NCBI RefSeq assembly: GCF_947500765.1
Contig: NZ_CANMTH010000005.1
Coordinates: 1 to 64,000, forward strand
Source of the DNA: an uncultured Formosa sp.
GTDB taxonomy: Bacteria > Bacteroidota > Bacteroidia > Flavobacteriales > Flavobacteriaceae
Reading direction: 5' to 3'
DNA: 64,000 nt
The first letter of the stretch is position 1. Every line of letters begins with the position of its first letter. Positions 36,210-45,275 of the stretch are shown one piece after another. Under the pieces are notes generated by a model. That model saw nothing but the letters and a program-made list of their open reading frames with translations. It searched no databases and was not told the DNA's origin. Both the position numbers and the translations under genes were made by a program.

Positions 36210-38636
36210 ATGGCTAAAATTAGAGCAAATAATTTTTTAGATATCGTAGATGAAGTATTTTCGGATGCAACAAAACATGGCGTTATACATTTATATGCAG
36301 ATAGTGCATCCTTATCTGGTAGAACTATTGGAGTTGATGGTAAGTCATTATTCCATTTTGGAACTACTGGTTATTTAGGACTTGAGCAGGATGAGCGATT
36401 AAAACGTGCTGCAGTTGAGGCTATTTTACGTTATGGGACACAGTTTCCGTTATCTAAAACGTACGTATCTCATCCACTTTATCAAAGCTTAGAAGAAAAG
36501 ATGTCTCAAATTTATGGTAATCCAGTGATAATTACAAAGAACAGTACTTTAGGTCATATTGGTGTGATTCCCAGTGTTGTATCTGATAGGGATGCCGTTG
36601 TTTTAGATCATCAGGTACATTGGAGTGTACATAATGCTGTAAAAGTTTTAAAAACACGGCATGTTACTATCGAAATGATACGCCATAATCATTTAGATAT
36701 GTTAGAAGATCAGTTGAAAAAATTATCCTCAAAACATCAAAAGATATGGTATATGGCTGATGGACTATATTCCATGTTTGGTGATGCGGCTCCTGTTAAA
36801 GAATTACTTAAACTATCTAATAAATATCCTCAATTACATCTCTATTTTGATGATGTACACGGTATGAGTTGGACGGGGAAACATGGTTCAGGTTATGTGA
36901 TGCAAGAATTAGACAGCTTGCCTGAACATGTGTTGGTGTTTGGAACTCTAAGTAAAACTTTTGGTGCGAGTGGGGCGGTTCTAGCATGTTCAAATAAAAA
37001 GATGCACAGTAAAATTAAAACCTTTGGAGGACCTCTAACCTTTTCTGCACAGTTGGAACCTGCTTCTGTTGCTGCGGCTATGGCGTCAGCAGATATCCAT
37101 TTATCTGATGAAATTTATGCGTTGCAACTTGAATTGAGACAACGCATTATATTATTTAATGATTTACTTAAGGATACCAATTTACCTCTTGTTAAAAGAA
37201 ATAATTCCCCAGTATTCTATATTGGTACAGGGATGCCAATTACGGGCTATAATTTTGTGAATCGACTCATTAAAGAAGGGTTTTTTGTGAATCTGGGACT
37301 TTTTCCAGCTGTTCCTATTAAAAATACAGGCGTACGTATTACGATTTCACGTCATAATCAACCTGACGAGATTAAAGCACTCGTAGATGCAATGGTGTAT
37401 CATTTTCCAAGAGCATTAGAAGCGACATTTACGACCTCTAGTAAAGTTTTTAGTGTATTTAATCTAAATCAAACTAAGGATGTTGAACCTAAATTAAATG
37501 CAGTAGAAGGACTTCAAGTACAATGTGCTACATCAATAATAGATATTGATCCCTTAATTTGGGATTCTCTCTTTGGAAGTCAAGGCGTGTTTGATTATCA
37601 GGGATTGAAATTTTTAGAACAGACCTTTACAGTAAATAAAGTGGATATATCTAATTGGCAATTTTTTTATATCATGATAAAAGATCAAATGGGCAAACCT
37701 GTTTTAGCAACTTATTTTACATATGCACTTTGGAAGGATGATATGTTAGCTCCCGAATCCGTATCTAAACACATAGAATCTAAACGCCTAGAAGATCCTT
37801 TATATATGACTTCATATGTCCTTAGTATGGGCTCTTTGTTTACAGAAGGGAATCATTTGTATTTGGATAAATCTCACCCCCTGTGGATGAATGCGATGCA
37901 TCTTATGTTACAAGAAATTGATAGATTGGATAAAGCTTTAAACCCTACAATGATTGTGCTTCGTGATTTTATAACAGATGAAGTCATAAACGAATTTTTT
38001 CATAATCACGGATTTTTTAAGGTTTCTATGCCCGAATCTGCTTGTATTCCTAACTTCAAATGGAAAGACGCTGATCATTATCTAAAACAATTATCATCAC
38101 GGTCTAGACGTCATTTTAGAACTGATATCTTACCTTTTGAATCCTTTTACGAGGTTTGTGTTTTAGACCATTTAAATTCCGATGAAAAGGATATTTGTTA
38201 TGAACTTTTTCAACAAGTTAAACATCATAATTTGGGATTAAATACTTTTTCTTATCCCATTACATTATTGACAAAAATGTCTTCAAACCCCAATTGGGAA
38301 TTTTTGATTGTATCTTTAAAAAAAGAGTACACAAATGATAAAATAACACACATCGTTGGTGTCATGTTTTGTTATAGAAATTCTGGAAATACTTATGTGC
38401 CTGCTTTTATTGGTATGGATTATACTTATGTGAAAAGTCATAATGTGTATAGACAACTTTTGTATCAAACGATTAAACGTGCAGGAAAACTTGGGGTCAG
38501 ACATATCGATTTTGGTATGACTGCAGCTTTTGAAAAGAAAAAATTAGGAGCTACAGTTTCTGAAAAAGTAGCTTATTTGCAAACAAAAAATAATTTTTCT
38601 ATGGAACTATTGGAACTTATGGGCAATAAAATCTAA
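36210..38636 (+). CDS. Alpha-oxoamine synthase-like PLP enzyme fused to a GNAT acyltransferase-like domain
   Basis: Two enzymes in one 808-residue chain. Residues 30-400 are an alpha-oxoamine synthase-type PLP domain: LFHFGTTGYLGLEQDERLK, DHQVHWSVHNAV (PLP-stacking His region), DDVHGMSWTGKHGSGY, and the PLP lysine K249 in TLSKTFGASG. Relatives (AONS, KBL, serine palmitoyltransferase, CqsA) condense an amino acid with an acyl thioester. Residues 430-808 resemble a GNAT/BioF2-type acyltransferase (YRQLLYQTIKRAGKLGVRHIDFGMTAAFEKKKLGA). The product could be an N-acylated long-chain aminoketone, a membrane-lipid or signal precursor; this is inference. It is divergent from the STAS-AraC unit. Confidence 0.82.
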   Translation: MAKIRANNFLDIVDEVFSDATKHGVIHLYADSASLSGRTIGVDGKSLFHFGTTGYLGLEQDERLKRAAVEAILRYGTQFPLSKTYVSHPLYQSLEEKMSQIYGNPVIITKNSTLGHIGVIPSVVSDRDAVVLDHQVHWSVHNAVKVLKTRHVTIEMIRHNHLDMLEDQLKKLSSKHQKIWYMADGLYSMFGDAAPVKELLKLSNKYPQLHLYFDDVHGMSWTGKHGSGYVMQELDSLPEHVLVFGTLSKTFGASGAVLACSNKKMHSKIKTFGGPLTFSAQLEPASVAAAMASADIHLSDEIYALQLELRQRIILFNDLLKDTNLPLVKRNNSPVFYIGTGMPITGYNFVNRLIKEGFFVNLGLFPAVPIKNTGVRITISRHNQPDEIKALVDAMVYHFPRALEATFTTSSKVFSVFNLNQTKDVEPKLNAVEGLQVQCATSIIDIDPLIWDSLFGSQGVFDYQGLKFLEQTFTVNKVDISNWQFFYIMIKDQMGKPVLATYFTYALWKDDMLAPESVSKHIESKRLEDPLYMTSYVLSMGSLFTEGNHLYLDKSHPLWMNAMHLMLQEIDRLDKALNPTMIVLRDFITDEVINEFFHNHGFFKVSMPESACIPNFKWKDADHYLKQLSSRSRRHFRTDILPFESFYEVCVLDHLNSDEKDICYELFQQVKHHNLGLNTFSYPITLLTKMSSNPNWEFLIVSLKKEYTNDKITHIVGVMFCYRNSGNTYVPAFIGMDYTYVKSHNVYRQLLYQTIKRAGKLGVRHIDFGMTAAFEKKKLGATVSEKVAYLQTKNNFSMELLELMGNKI

Positions 38637-38701
38637 TATCACTTTTATGGAAAAATAGAGCGTATACCGTTTTTCTTAGGGTATTTCAAACAATTGAATT
38701 A

Positions 38702-39547
38702 ATGGATAGAAATTATGATCACGTGGTTGAAGAGTTCAAAATAAAACAAGAAGAACTTAGTAAAAATATGGGAATATCCCTAAAAAACACAAATGAAGGT
38801 ATATTGCTTTGTAATAATGCATTATATCATCTCAAAACACTTGTAGAAGAGCAAGGATTTAATACGATAGAGGAAGAAATTTATTTTTTTAAACGACTTA
38901 AAGTTGTGCCTTTAAGTGTCTTGGTTTATTTTTCTGAAGTTCGTTCTTGTCAACTTTTAATGCCAAAATTAGGAGTGCAAAATAAAATGAGTTTTTTAAA
39001 AAAAAGAATGAGCCGCATTAATAAGTTTTTCCTTAGAAATTGTGATTTTGTTCAATATATGGAGCAGGATTTAAATTATCTTGATAAACAATATTTTACC
39101 AGATCTCATCAGGTTTTTCCTTTATATACTTTACCTGAATCAGCTTATTTAGACCCTAAGTTTTTTACATCTCATGATATGCTTTGGGCTCGTATTAAAG
39201 GGTTGAATCAATTTATACACTATATTCAACACCTTATGAAAGGGATAGTATTGCAGGATCAAATAAACCATCCGAATTCAAAATTAAATACGCCATTACA
39301 ATGGACCTCCTCAAAAATAGCCTTGATAGAACTTATATATGCATTACAAGAAAGTCAAGTAATTAATTATGGTAAGGAAGATATTAAAACCATTGCGCAA
39401 ATTTTTGAACAGTTGTTTGAATTACCACTTGATAATATTTATAAAACGTATTCGGAAATTAAGGCTAGAAAAGGGGCTAGAGCCCGATTTTTAGAAGAGC
39501 TTATTTATCGCTTTAATAACAGAATGGATAGAGATGATGGTCTTTAA
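38702..39547 (+). CDS. RteC-like regulator of the conjugative element
   Basis: A 281-residue cytoplasmic protein matching the layout of RteC proteins: a helical N-terminal half (CNNALYHLKTLVEEQGF, EIYFFKRLKVVPLSVLVYFSEV) and a C-terminal winged-helix half (SSKIALIELIYALQESQVINYGKEDIKTIAQIFEQLF and IYKTYSEIKARKGARARFLEELIYRFNNRM). In CTnDOT, RteC activates the excision genes. Here no excision or integrase genes are next to it; it precedes the HTH and replication-type genes at 39.8 kb. It probably controls transfer or excision functions located elsewhere in the element. Confidence 0.85.
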   Translation: MDRNYDHVVEEFKIKQEELSKNMGISLKNTNEGILLCNNALYHLKTLVEEQGFNTIEEEIYFFKRLKVVPLSVLVYFSEVRSCQLLMPKLGVQNKMSFLKKRMSRINKFFLRNCDFVQYMEQDLNYLDKQYFTRSHQVFPLYTLPESAYLDPKFFTSHDMLWARIKGLNQFIHYIQHLMKGIVLQDQINHPNSKLNTPLQWTSSKIALIELIYALQESQVINYGKEDIKTIAQIFEQLFELPLDNIYKTYSEIKARKGARARFLEELIYRFNNRMDRDDGL

Positions 39548-39851
39548 ATGATATCGTTTTATGTTTTTCTATCTTTAGGTAACTCCGAATACCTTACGGA
39601 TTTTACTTTTTCTACTGTTTTTATATAATTAAGACTAGTTTTAATTATAAGTAGCTATAAATGTTGGCTTAAATAGAACTAAAATGGTTTAATATTTATA
39701 ATGTTAAAATTTTACGGAACTCTGAACAACTACCGAAAAATACTATTCAAAATCCTCCAGCTTTGTCAAACGAAAGTCAAATCCAAGCAAAGCCGTTCTA
39801 TAATTATTTATGAGGTGATTAAGACGGCTTTGTTTATTTAAAAACAAAGAT
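39548..39851. other. Intergenic region upstream of the HTH gene
   Basis: 304 bp, AT-rich. A minus-strand open frame at 39743-40030 overlaps the real HTH gene and is not believed. No terminator or promoter was identified with confidence. Confidence 0.45.
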
Positions 39852-40130
39852 ATGGGAGTGAGAATTATTACCACAGATGATCTTCGAGATTTTAAAATAG
39901 AATTACTTGAAGAATTAAAAGTGCTACTTGCCAGAGACGGTGAGTACAAATCCAAAAAATGGTTAAAATCACCAGAAGTTCGAGAATTGTTAGGCATTTC
40001 ACACGGGACATTACAAAACCTTCGAGTCAATGGTACTTTACCATATTCAAAAGTTGGTGGAGTATTATATTACGATTATCAGGATATTATTCAAGTGATA
40101 GAAGCTAACAAAATTCATAATACGTATTAA
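39852..40130 (+). CDS. Excisionase-type helix-turn-helix DNA-binding protein
   Basis: A 92-residue protein. WLKSPEVRELLGISHGTLQNLRVNGTLPYSKVGGVLYYDYQDIIQVIEAN (about 35-87) is the MerR/Xis-like winged HTH common in Bacteroidetes conjugative elements. The N-terminal 30 residues form a helix (DLRDFKIELLEELKVLLA). Such proteins act as Xis-like factors or local regulators. It starts the HTH/replication-type/ATPase group; the next gene follows after 14 bp. Confidence 0.85.
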   Translation: MGVRIITTDDLRDFKIELLEELKVLLARDGEYKSKKWLKSPEVRELLGISHGTLQNLRVNGTLPYSKVGGVLYYDYQDIIQVIEANKIHNTY

Positions 40131-40144
40131 ACTCAACTCTAGTT

Positions 40145-40675
40145 ATGAAAAATATGAATTACATCAAACATCTGAACGTCGTTTTTACATTGTTCTCGAA
40201 AGATAGTCGTTTAAATCCAACACATATTAGCTTGTATATAGCTCTATTTCAACTATGGAATATGTATCATTTCCCAAAAACGTTTTATATTAATCGTCAG
40301 GAAGTTATGGAATTGTCTAAAATTGGTTCTAAATCTACTTATCACAGATCGATTAAAGCATTATCGCATTGGCAATATTTGGTATATAATCCGTCTAAAA
40401 ACAAGTTTAAAGGGAGTCAAGTCATGATGTTTCAATTTGGGACAAGTAGTGGACAAGAAGTAGACCTAATCGGTACCAAAAATGGGACAAGAAGTGGACA
40501 AGAAGTGGTATCTAAAATAAAACATATACAAACATTAAAAAACAATAAAAACGATACTAAACCTGAGAATTTAAATTTTAAAAATTTTTCAGAGTTAGAT
40601 AAACGTCATGGCAGAGTCCCAAATCCGGACCACTTAAAAATAGATTTGGATAAAAATTATAATGAACCCTTATGA
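40145..40675 (+). CDS. Replication-type winged-helix protein of the element
   Basis: A 176-residue protein. Residues 1-100 (HLNVVFTLFSKDSRLNPTHISLYIALFQLWN, FYINRQEVMELSKIGSKSTYHRSIKALSHWQYL) look like the winged-helix DNA-binding domain of small initiator or regulator proteins found beside DnaC-like ATPases in Bacteroidetes elements. A short internal duplication follows: GTSSGQEV then GTRSGQEV, 17 residues apart. The C-terminal 45 residues are disordered and basic. The stop overlaps the start of the ATPase by 4 bases (ATGA), so the two are coupled. Family assignment is by context and fold pattern, not a firm match. Confidence 0.6.
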   Translation: MKNMNYIKHLNVVFTLFSKDSRLNPTHISLYIALFQLWNMYHFPKTFYINRQEVMELSKIGSKSTYHRSIKALSHWQYLVYNPSKNKFKGSQVMMFQFGTSSGQEVDLIGTKNGTRSGQEVVSKIKHIQTLKNNKNDTKPENLNFKNFSELDKRHGRVPNPDHLKIDLDKNYNEPL

Positions 40676-41334
40676 AACAAATTCAACCACATATTATCAT
40701 TGAAGGTGATCGCGAGTATTGTTTAGGTCATTTGAAGGGAAATAAGATTTCTTATAATTTTGAGAGTATTCTAAATTACCTAACTGACAAAGGACAGCAA
40801 GAGTTTGGTACTGTTTTTAAAATTCATGACAATGATCGAGATATTTTATTTAAACTTTGTAACTACTTCATTAAAGATGAAGCCAATTGCAAACGTCTTG
40901 ATATTGATTTGAATAAGGGGATTTTACTAAGTGGTCCTGTTGGCTGTGGAAAAACCAGTTTAATGAAATTACTTAGATATATTGTACCCCACCAAAGACC
41001 CTATCGCATTATTCCTGCACGTAATGTGGTGTTTGGTTTTAATTATTTGGGGTATAAAACTATAGAAGACCACGGCAATAGCCATTACGTGTGCTTCGAT
41101 GACCTAGGGATTGAGCCTTTAGGGAGACATTATGGGAAAGATTGCAATGTTATGGGAGAAGTCATACTCTCTCGTTATGAGCTGTTTTTAAATCATAAAG
41201 TAAAAACTCATATTACAACTAATCTTAATGCTCAAGAGCTTGAGGAACGCTATGGCAAACGTGTACGATCTAGAATGAGAGAGCTATTTAACTTAATTGC
41301 TTTTGAAACCGCAACGAAAGACAAACGCAGGTAA
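40672..41334 (+). CDS. DnaC-like AAA ATPase
   Basis: A 220-residue P-loop ATPase with Walker A GILLSGPVGCGKTSLMKLL (about 82-100), Walker B YVCFDDLGIEPL (about 141-152), and a sensor region KTHITTNLNAQELEERYGKRVRSRMRELF including the arginine-finger-type RSRMRE. This is the architecture of DnaC/IstB-like helicase loaders. It likely helps replicate or transfer the element together with the winged-helix protein it overlaps. A convergent amidase gene follows at 41432. Confidence 0.85.
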   Translation: MKQIQPHIIIEGDREYCLGHLKGNKISYNFESILNYLTDKGQQEFGTVFKIHDNDRDILFKLCNYFIKDEANCKRLDIDLNKGILLSGPVGCGKTSLMKLLRYIVPHQRPYRIIPARNVVFGFNYLGYKTIEDHGNSHYVCFDDLGIEPLGRHYGKDCNVMGEVILSRYELFLNHKVKTHITTNLNAQELEERYGKRVRSRMRELFNLIAFETATKDKRR

Positions 41335-41431
41335 GTTTAGGCTTTAAGTTTGATTAACCAAGCCCAAATGTCTTTAGATATTAATTTTATAATAGTCTTT
41401 ATAGTTTTAATGAGTTGATTATATGCTGTAT

Positions 41432-42088
41432 TCATAATGTTATATTTAAATGTGTCTTGAGTCCCATGAGTATTGCTAAAGCTAGTGCTTTAATGTGGTG
41501 TGCTCTTGAAAAATAAAGAGCTTCATCTTTGTGTGTTATAAACCCTGTTTCTATAAGAATAGCGGGGTAATAGCCAATAGATTGTGATAGAACTTGGAAA
41601 TTAGCTGTTTTATGACCTCTGGATATAAAGTTTAAGTTATACTGGAATTCTTCCAAAATTGATTGTGCTAAATGATAAGACGCTGCATGATAGACATCTT
41701 TTCTTTTAGTGATAAAAACTTCAATGCCTTTGGCATTTCTATATGATGCATTACAATGAATAGATATAAAGATCTCAGCTTTAAGCTTTTTAGCAATTAA
41801 GCTACGATCAGAAAGGCTTATTAATGTATCTGAATATCTGGTTAGATATATATCTAATTCCTTTTTTAATAAGATACTATTCCATTTTATTAACTCTAAG
41901 GCAATGTGCAAAGTAATATCCTTTTCAGAGTTATGTAGTCCAATTGCTCCAGGATCAATACCGCCATGGCCAGGATCTATAACTACAATTTTTTTTGAGG
42001 GGTAAGGTTGTGCACTTAGTAAACCGATTTTTAATAAAATCAGAAGAAAACAGACGTTTTTGATAATGGATTTTAATGTTTTAATCAT
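41432..42088 (-). CDS. N-acetylmuramoyl-L-alanine amidase (Amidase_3)
   Basis: Zinc amidase of 218 residues that cleaves the peptide stem from peptidoglycan. A Sec signal (about 1-26, ILLKIGLLSAQPYPS) sends it to the periplasm. Zinc ligands are recognisable in VIDPGHGGIDPGA, SEKDITLHIA and ISIHCNA, and the catalytic Glu is in ILIETGFI. There is no SH3 or SPOR domain. It is divergent from the tra genes with a 155-bp shared promoter region, so it probably opens the cell wall locally for assembly of the conjugation channel. Confidence 0.9.
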   Translation of the reverse strand: MIKTLKSIIKNVCFLLILLKIGLLSAQPYPSKKIVVIDPGHGGIDPGAIGLHNSEKDITLHIALELIKWNSILLKKELDIYLTRYSDTLISLSDRSLIAKKLKAEIFISIHCNASYRNAKGIEVFITKRKDVYHAASYHLAQSILEEFQYNLNFISRGHKTANFQVLSQSIGYYPAILIETGFITHKDEALYFSRAHHIKALALAILMGLKTHLNITL

Positions 42089-42243
42089 GTTTTTGATGTT
42101 TTAGAGCTCTGATGTTCATACGATTTGATTTCGATTGTTTTCTTTTGAATTCAATTGAATCTAAAATATATTATTTATTTAAATATCTGTAAATCAATTA
42201 TTTAAATGTAAATATATTGTAATTTTATCATAACGATAATGGT

Positions 42244-42552
42244 ATGAATCAAAATAATTTTTACATGAAAAAAGCAATGTTTTTTACAATGATCTGTCTG
42301 CTTATTACTAAAAGTAGTTTTGCTCAGATAGGAGGAATTGAACAGTCGGTTAATGATGTCTCAGATACAATTAGATCTATTTTTCCGATTATTCTTGGTG
42401 TTATTTTTTTAATTGGATTTCTTTTTAATGCAGGGCATTTCTTCGGTGAGAATTCTGATTTAAAAAAAGGGATAACTCGGGTTTTGGTATTTGTCTTAAT
42501 AGCAGGTGCCGTGGTTGGTATTTTTACTTATCTCATTGGAATAGTAGTGTGA
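42244..42552 (+). CDS. traE: Conjugative transfer protein TraE (DUF4134-like)
   Basis: The 102-residue membrane protein has a signal peptide (MKKAMFFTMICLLITKSSFAQ beginning at the second Met, 42265) and two transmembrane helices (FPIILGVIFLIGFLFNAGHFF, VLVFVLIAGAVVGIFTYLIGIVV). This resembles VirB2-like pilins and matches DUF4134/TraE, the first structural gene of the CTnDOT tra operon. The upstream ATG at 42244 adds MNQNNFY, atypical for a signal peptide, so 42265 may be the true start. It is followed by TraF 16 bp later. Confidence 0.75.
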   Translation: MNQNNFYMKKAMFFTMICLLITKSSFAQIGGIEQSVNDVSDTIRSIFPIILGVIFLIGFLFNAGHFFGENSDLKKGITRVLVFVLIAGAVVGIFTYLIGIVV

Positions 42553-42568
42553 TAGTTAAAACCACCCC

Positions 42569-42868
42569 ATGAAACAGTTCAAGGTTTATAAAGATATAAG
42601 AATGCAAGCTATGATAATGGGATTGCCCTTAGTGCTATTTGCTCTTTTAATGACTAGCATCATCATAGCTTTAATTGTGATTATCTTCTGCTTCAGTCTT
42701 AGTGTAATAGTGAGTGTAGTGTTTTTTAATCTTGGACTGTATATTTTTTTAATTCAAGTGCTGAATAAAAAAATGAGTTTCTCTCTTAATCGCGTGTTTC
42801 CTGATCAAATTAGTATTAAACATATAAATGAAATAACTTATGAAACGTCTAAACCTAATGGCGTATAA
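42569..42868 (+). CDS. traF: Conjugative transfer protein TraF (DUF4133-like)
   Basis: A 99-residue VirB3-like inner-membrane protein. FKVYKDIRMQAMIMGLPLVLFALLMTS followed by two hydrophobic helices (about 15-37 and 38-65) matches the DUF4133 layout. It sits in the fixed order traE-traF-traG, and its last 29 bases overlap traG, a typical VirB3-VirB4 coupling. Confidence 0.8.
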   Translation: MKQFKVYKDIRMQAMIMGLPLVLFALLMTSIIIALIVIIFCFSLSVIVSVVFFNLGLYIFLIQVLNKKMSFSLNRVFPDQISIKHINEITYETSKPNGV

Positions 42869-45245
42869 TCCGATTTTAGATATTCAAGATCACATCGTTT
42901 TTGCGAGCAATGGTAATGTTATTTTGTGTTATGAGTGTCAACTTCCCGAAATTTATTCACTTTCCGAATTAGATTTTGAAGCCATACACGGCATCTGGTT
43001 TCAGGCTTTTAAGTCTTTACCGGTCCGAACTGTTATTCATAAACAGGATATTTATAATAAAAGTAAGTACAATTCTCAAAACTTAACGAATGATACCTTT
43101 CTAGCTCAAGCAACGTCGAATCATTTTAATGGAAGAGCCTATTTAAAACATACTTCTTATATGTTTTTTACTTTGCCTTTTAATAAAGTTATGCATATTC
43201 CAAAATATGTAAATCCATTTAAGTCATTAGATCAAGGTGTTTTTAAAACAGTAGACCGACAATTAGAATTGTTTATATCGGCTGTAGGAGATGCCATTTC
43301 TTATGTGAATAACAACCACAAGATAAAACTTCAACCGTTACGGAGTAAAGAAATTAAACAACTGACAGAGACTTTTTTTAATGGTTTTAATGATGGGTTT
43401 CTAACGGATATACAGTTGAATACATCTCGTCTTGGGATTGGGGATTATCTGTTTGATGTGTTGGCTGTTAACAATGAAAAATGTTTTGGAGAGCTTGTAC
43501 AAAGTAGTAAGACTAATGATCAATTTACTTCTGATGATTTTGTGTTTCATCAAGGATTTATAGATGGATTAGGATTAAAGTTAAATGAAAATCATATGGT
43601 TAATCAAATCCTTTACTTAGATGATAAACATCAATGGAGAAGACTGTTAGAAAAGAAAATAGAGGAACTTAAAAAAAGCTCAAATTTTGGTTCTCAGAAT
43701 AAGGTTATACTTAAAAAAATAGAAGACGTGGTTACTCAGATTAATGAAGATGACACCTCTCGAATTATAAGAGGACACCTTAATGTTGTGATTTGGGCAC
43801 AAGAAACCGAAAAACTTAAGGGTATCGCGTCTAAAATTAAGGCAGAATGTAAAGAGTTAGATATCAGGCCTTATTACCCTAGAGGGGAAGAACGAAAACA
43901 TTATTTTTTAAATTCTTTTTTCTGTCACAGTTCTAATTTTTCTAATGAAGATTTATATGTCACAGATTTAAAACACGCTCTTTGCCTTTTTATTAATAAT
44001 ACCAATTACCTCTCCGATGACACAGGTATCATATTTAATGATAGGCAGTTTAATATCCCTGTAGTTAAAGATATGTGGGATGAAAAGAAAAAGCGAATTA
44101 AGGCAAGAAATTTTGCCATTTTTGCTCCAACAGGTGAAGGGAAATCTTTTTTAGCAAATAATGTTTTAAGACAGTATTTTGAAAGTAAAGTTCGTTTAGT
44201 TATAATCGATCTTGGGGGGTCGTATTCCAAATTTGCTAAATTATATCCGGATGATCATATTATTTTACGGTATGAGCAGGGAAAAAATTTAGGGATTAAT
44301 CCCTTCTATGTCGAAAACATAGATGATGTTTCTCCAGAGCGCTTAGAAGATTTAGCTATATTTTTATTGGAGTTATTGGCAACAGGACAAGAGGCTTCCA
44401 AAGCGGAACAAGTGGCAATTAAAAAAGTCCTGAGATATTATTATCAAAAATCAGAAGATAAAGTATACTCATTGGCTAGTTTATATCAATTTGTCGATAA
44501 TCATAAAGATTCATTGTTAAATGATTTAGGTATTCAAGAACGTTACCTTAATCTGTATGATTTTTTACACGTATTGTCTGAATATGTAGATGATGGATTG
44601 TACAGTTTTTTATTTAATACAACGGAAGATCAAACGTATCAGATAGAAGATAAGCGACTCATTGTTTTTGAATTGGATGAAGTACGTGATAATAAGGAGA
44701 TACTTTCAGTCATGCTGAAGCTTATTAAATCTGCTATACAAAGGACGATTTGGAGAAATAAGGCAGAACGTGGTATTATTCTATTTGATGAATTTGCTAA
44801 GCAACTTAAATTTAAAAACGTATTAGAGAGTGTAGAGTTTTATTATCAGGCTATTAGAAAGCAAAATGGTGCTATTGGAATCATACTACAATCAATAAAT
44901 CAATTGCCTGATAATGAGACGTCGGCTAGTATTCTCGAGAATACTCAGATCATTTATAGCCTTCATAATGAAAAAGGATATGATGACCTTCAAAAACGAT
45001 TAAACCTTTCCAGTCATGATTTGAATCAATTGAAGTCTATTAGAAATAATCTTTCAGGCGCGATAAAATATACAGAAATGTTTATAAAAATCGGTAAGGC
45101 TAGTAATATATTCAGATTGGAAGTTCCAAAAGAGGTTTTTGCAGCCTACCTCACAGATGGTAAAGATCATGAACAGATTATGTCTCTATACAAAAAAACA
45201 GGACAAATGGAAGAAGCTATTAAGGCTTATGTGAAAATGATTTAG
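42840..45245 (+). CDS. traG: Conjugative transfer ATPase TraG (VirB4-like)
   Basis: Motor ATPase of the conjugation channel, 801 residues. The N-terminal part (1-390) is the VirB4-type head. Walker A is FAPTGEGKSFLANNVLRQYF with K435, Walker B is RGIILFDEFAKQLKF near 645-660, followed by the QSINQLPDNETSASILENTQIIYSL motif of VirB4/TraG proteins. A second Met at residue 7 (LMAYNPILD) is an alternative start that would reduce the overlap with traF. The sequence is complete. It should act at the inner membrane with TraE and TraF. Confidence 0.93.
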   Translation: MKRLNLMAYNPILDIQDHIVFASNGNVILCYECQLPEIYSLSELDFEAIHGIWFQAFKSLPVRTVIHKQDIYNKSKYNSQNLTNDTFLAQATSNHFNGRAYLKHTSYMFFTLPFNKVMHIPKYVNPFKSLDQGVFKTVDRQLELFISAVGDAISYVNNNHKIKLQPLRSKEIKQLTETFFNGFNDGFLTDIQLNTSRLGIGDYLFDVLAVNNEKCFGELVQSSKTNDQFTSDDFVFHQGFIDGLGLKLNENHMVNQILYLDDKHQWRRLLEKKIEELKKSSNFGSQNKVILKKIEDVVTQINEDDTSRIIRGHLNVVIWAQETEKLKGIASKIKAECKELDIRPYYPRGEERKHYFLNSFFCHSSNFSNEDLYVTDLKHALCLFINNTNYLSDDTGIIFNDRQFNIPVVKDMWDEKKKRIKARNFAIFAPTGEGKSFLANNVLRQYFESKVRLVIIDLGGSYSKFAKLYPDDHIILRYEQGKNLGINPFYVENIDDVSPERLEDLAIFLLELLATGQEASKAEQVAIKKVLRYYYQKSEDKVYSLASLYQFVDNHKDSLLNDLGIQERYLNLYDFLHVLSEYVDDGLYSFLFNTTEDQTYQIEDKRLIVFELDEVRDNKEILSVMLKLIKSAIQRTIWRNKAERGIILFDEFAKQLKFKNVLESVEFYYQAIRKQNGAIGIILQSINQLPDNETSASILENTQIIYSLHNEKGYDDLQKRLNLSSHDLNQLKSIRNNLSGAIKYTEMFIKIGKASNIFRLEVPKEVFAAYLTDGKDHEQIMSLYKKTGQMEEAIKAYVKMI

Positions 45246-45275
45246 ATACTAGTTTAACGTATTAAAAATAATATT

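Noticed and set aside
42840..42868. Frameshift between traF and traG
   Set aside because: The 29-base overlap is normal coupling of VirB3- and VirB4-like genes; both proteins are complete.
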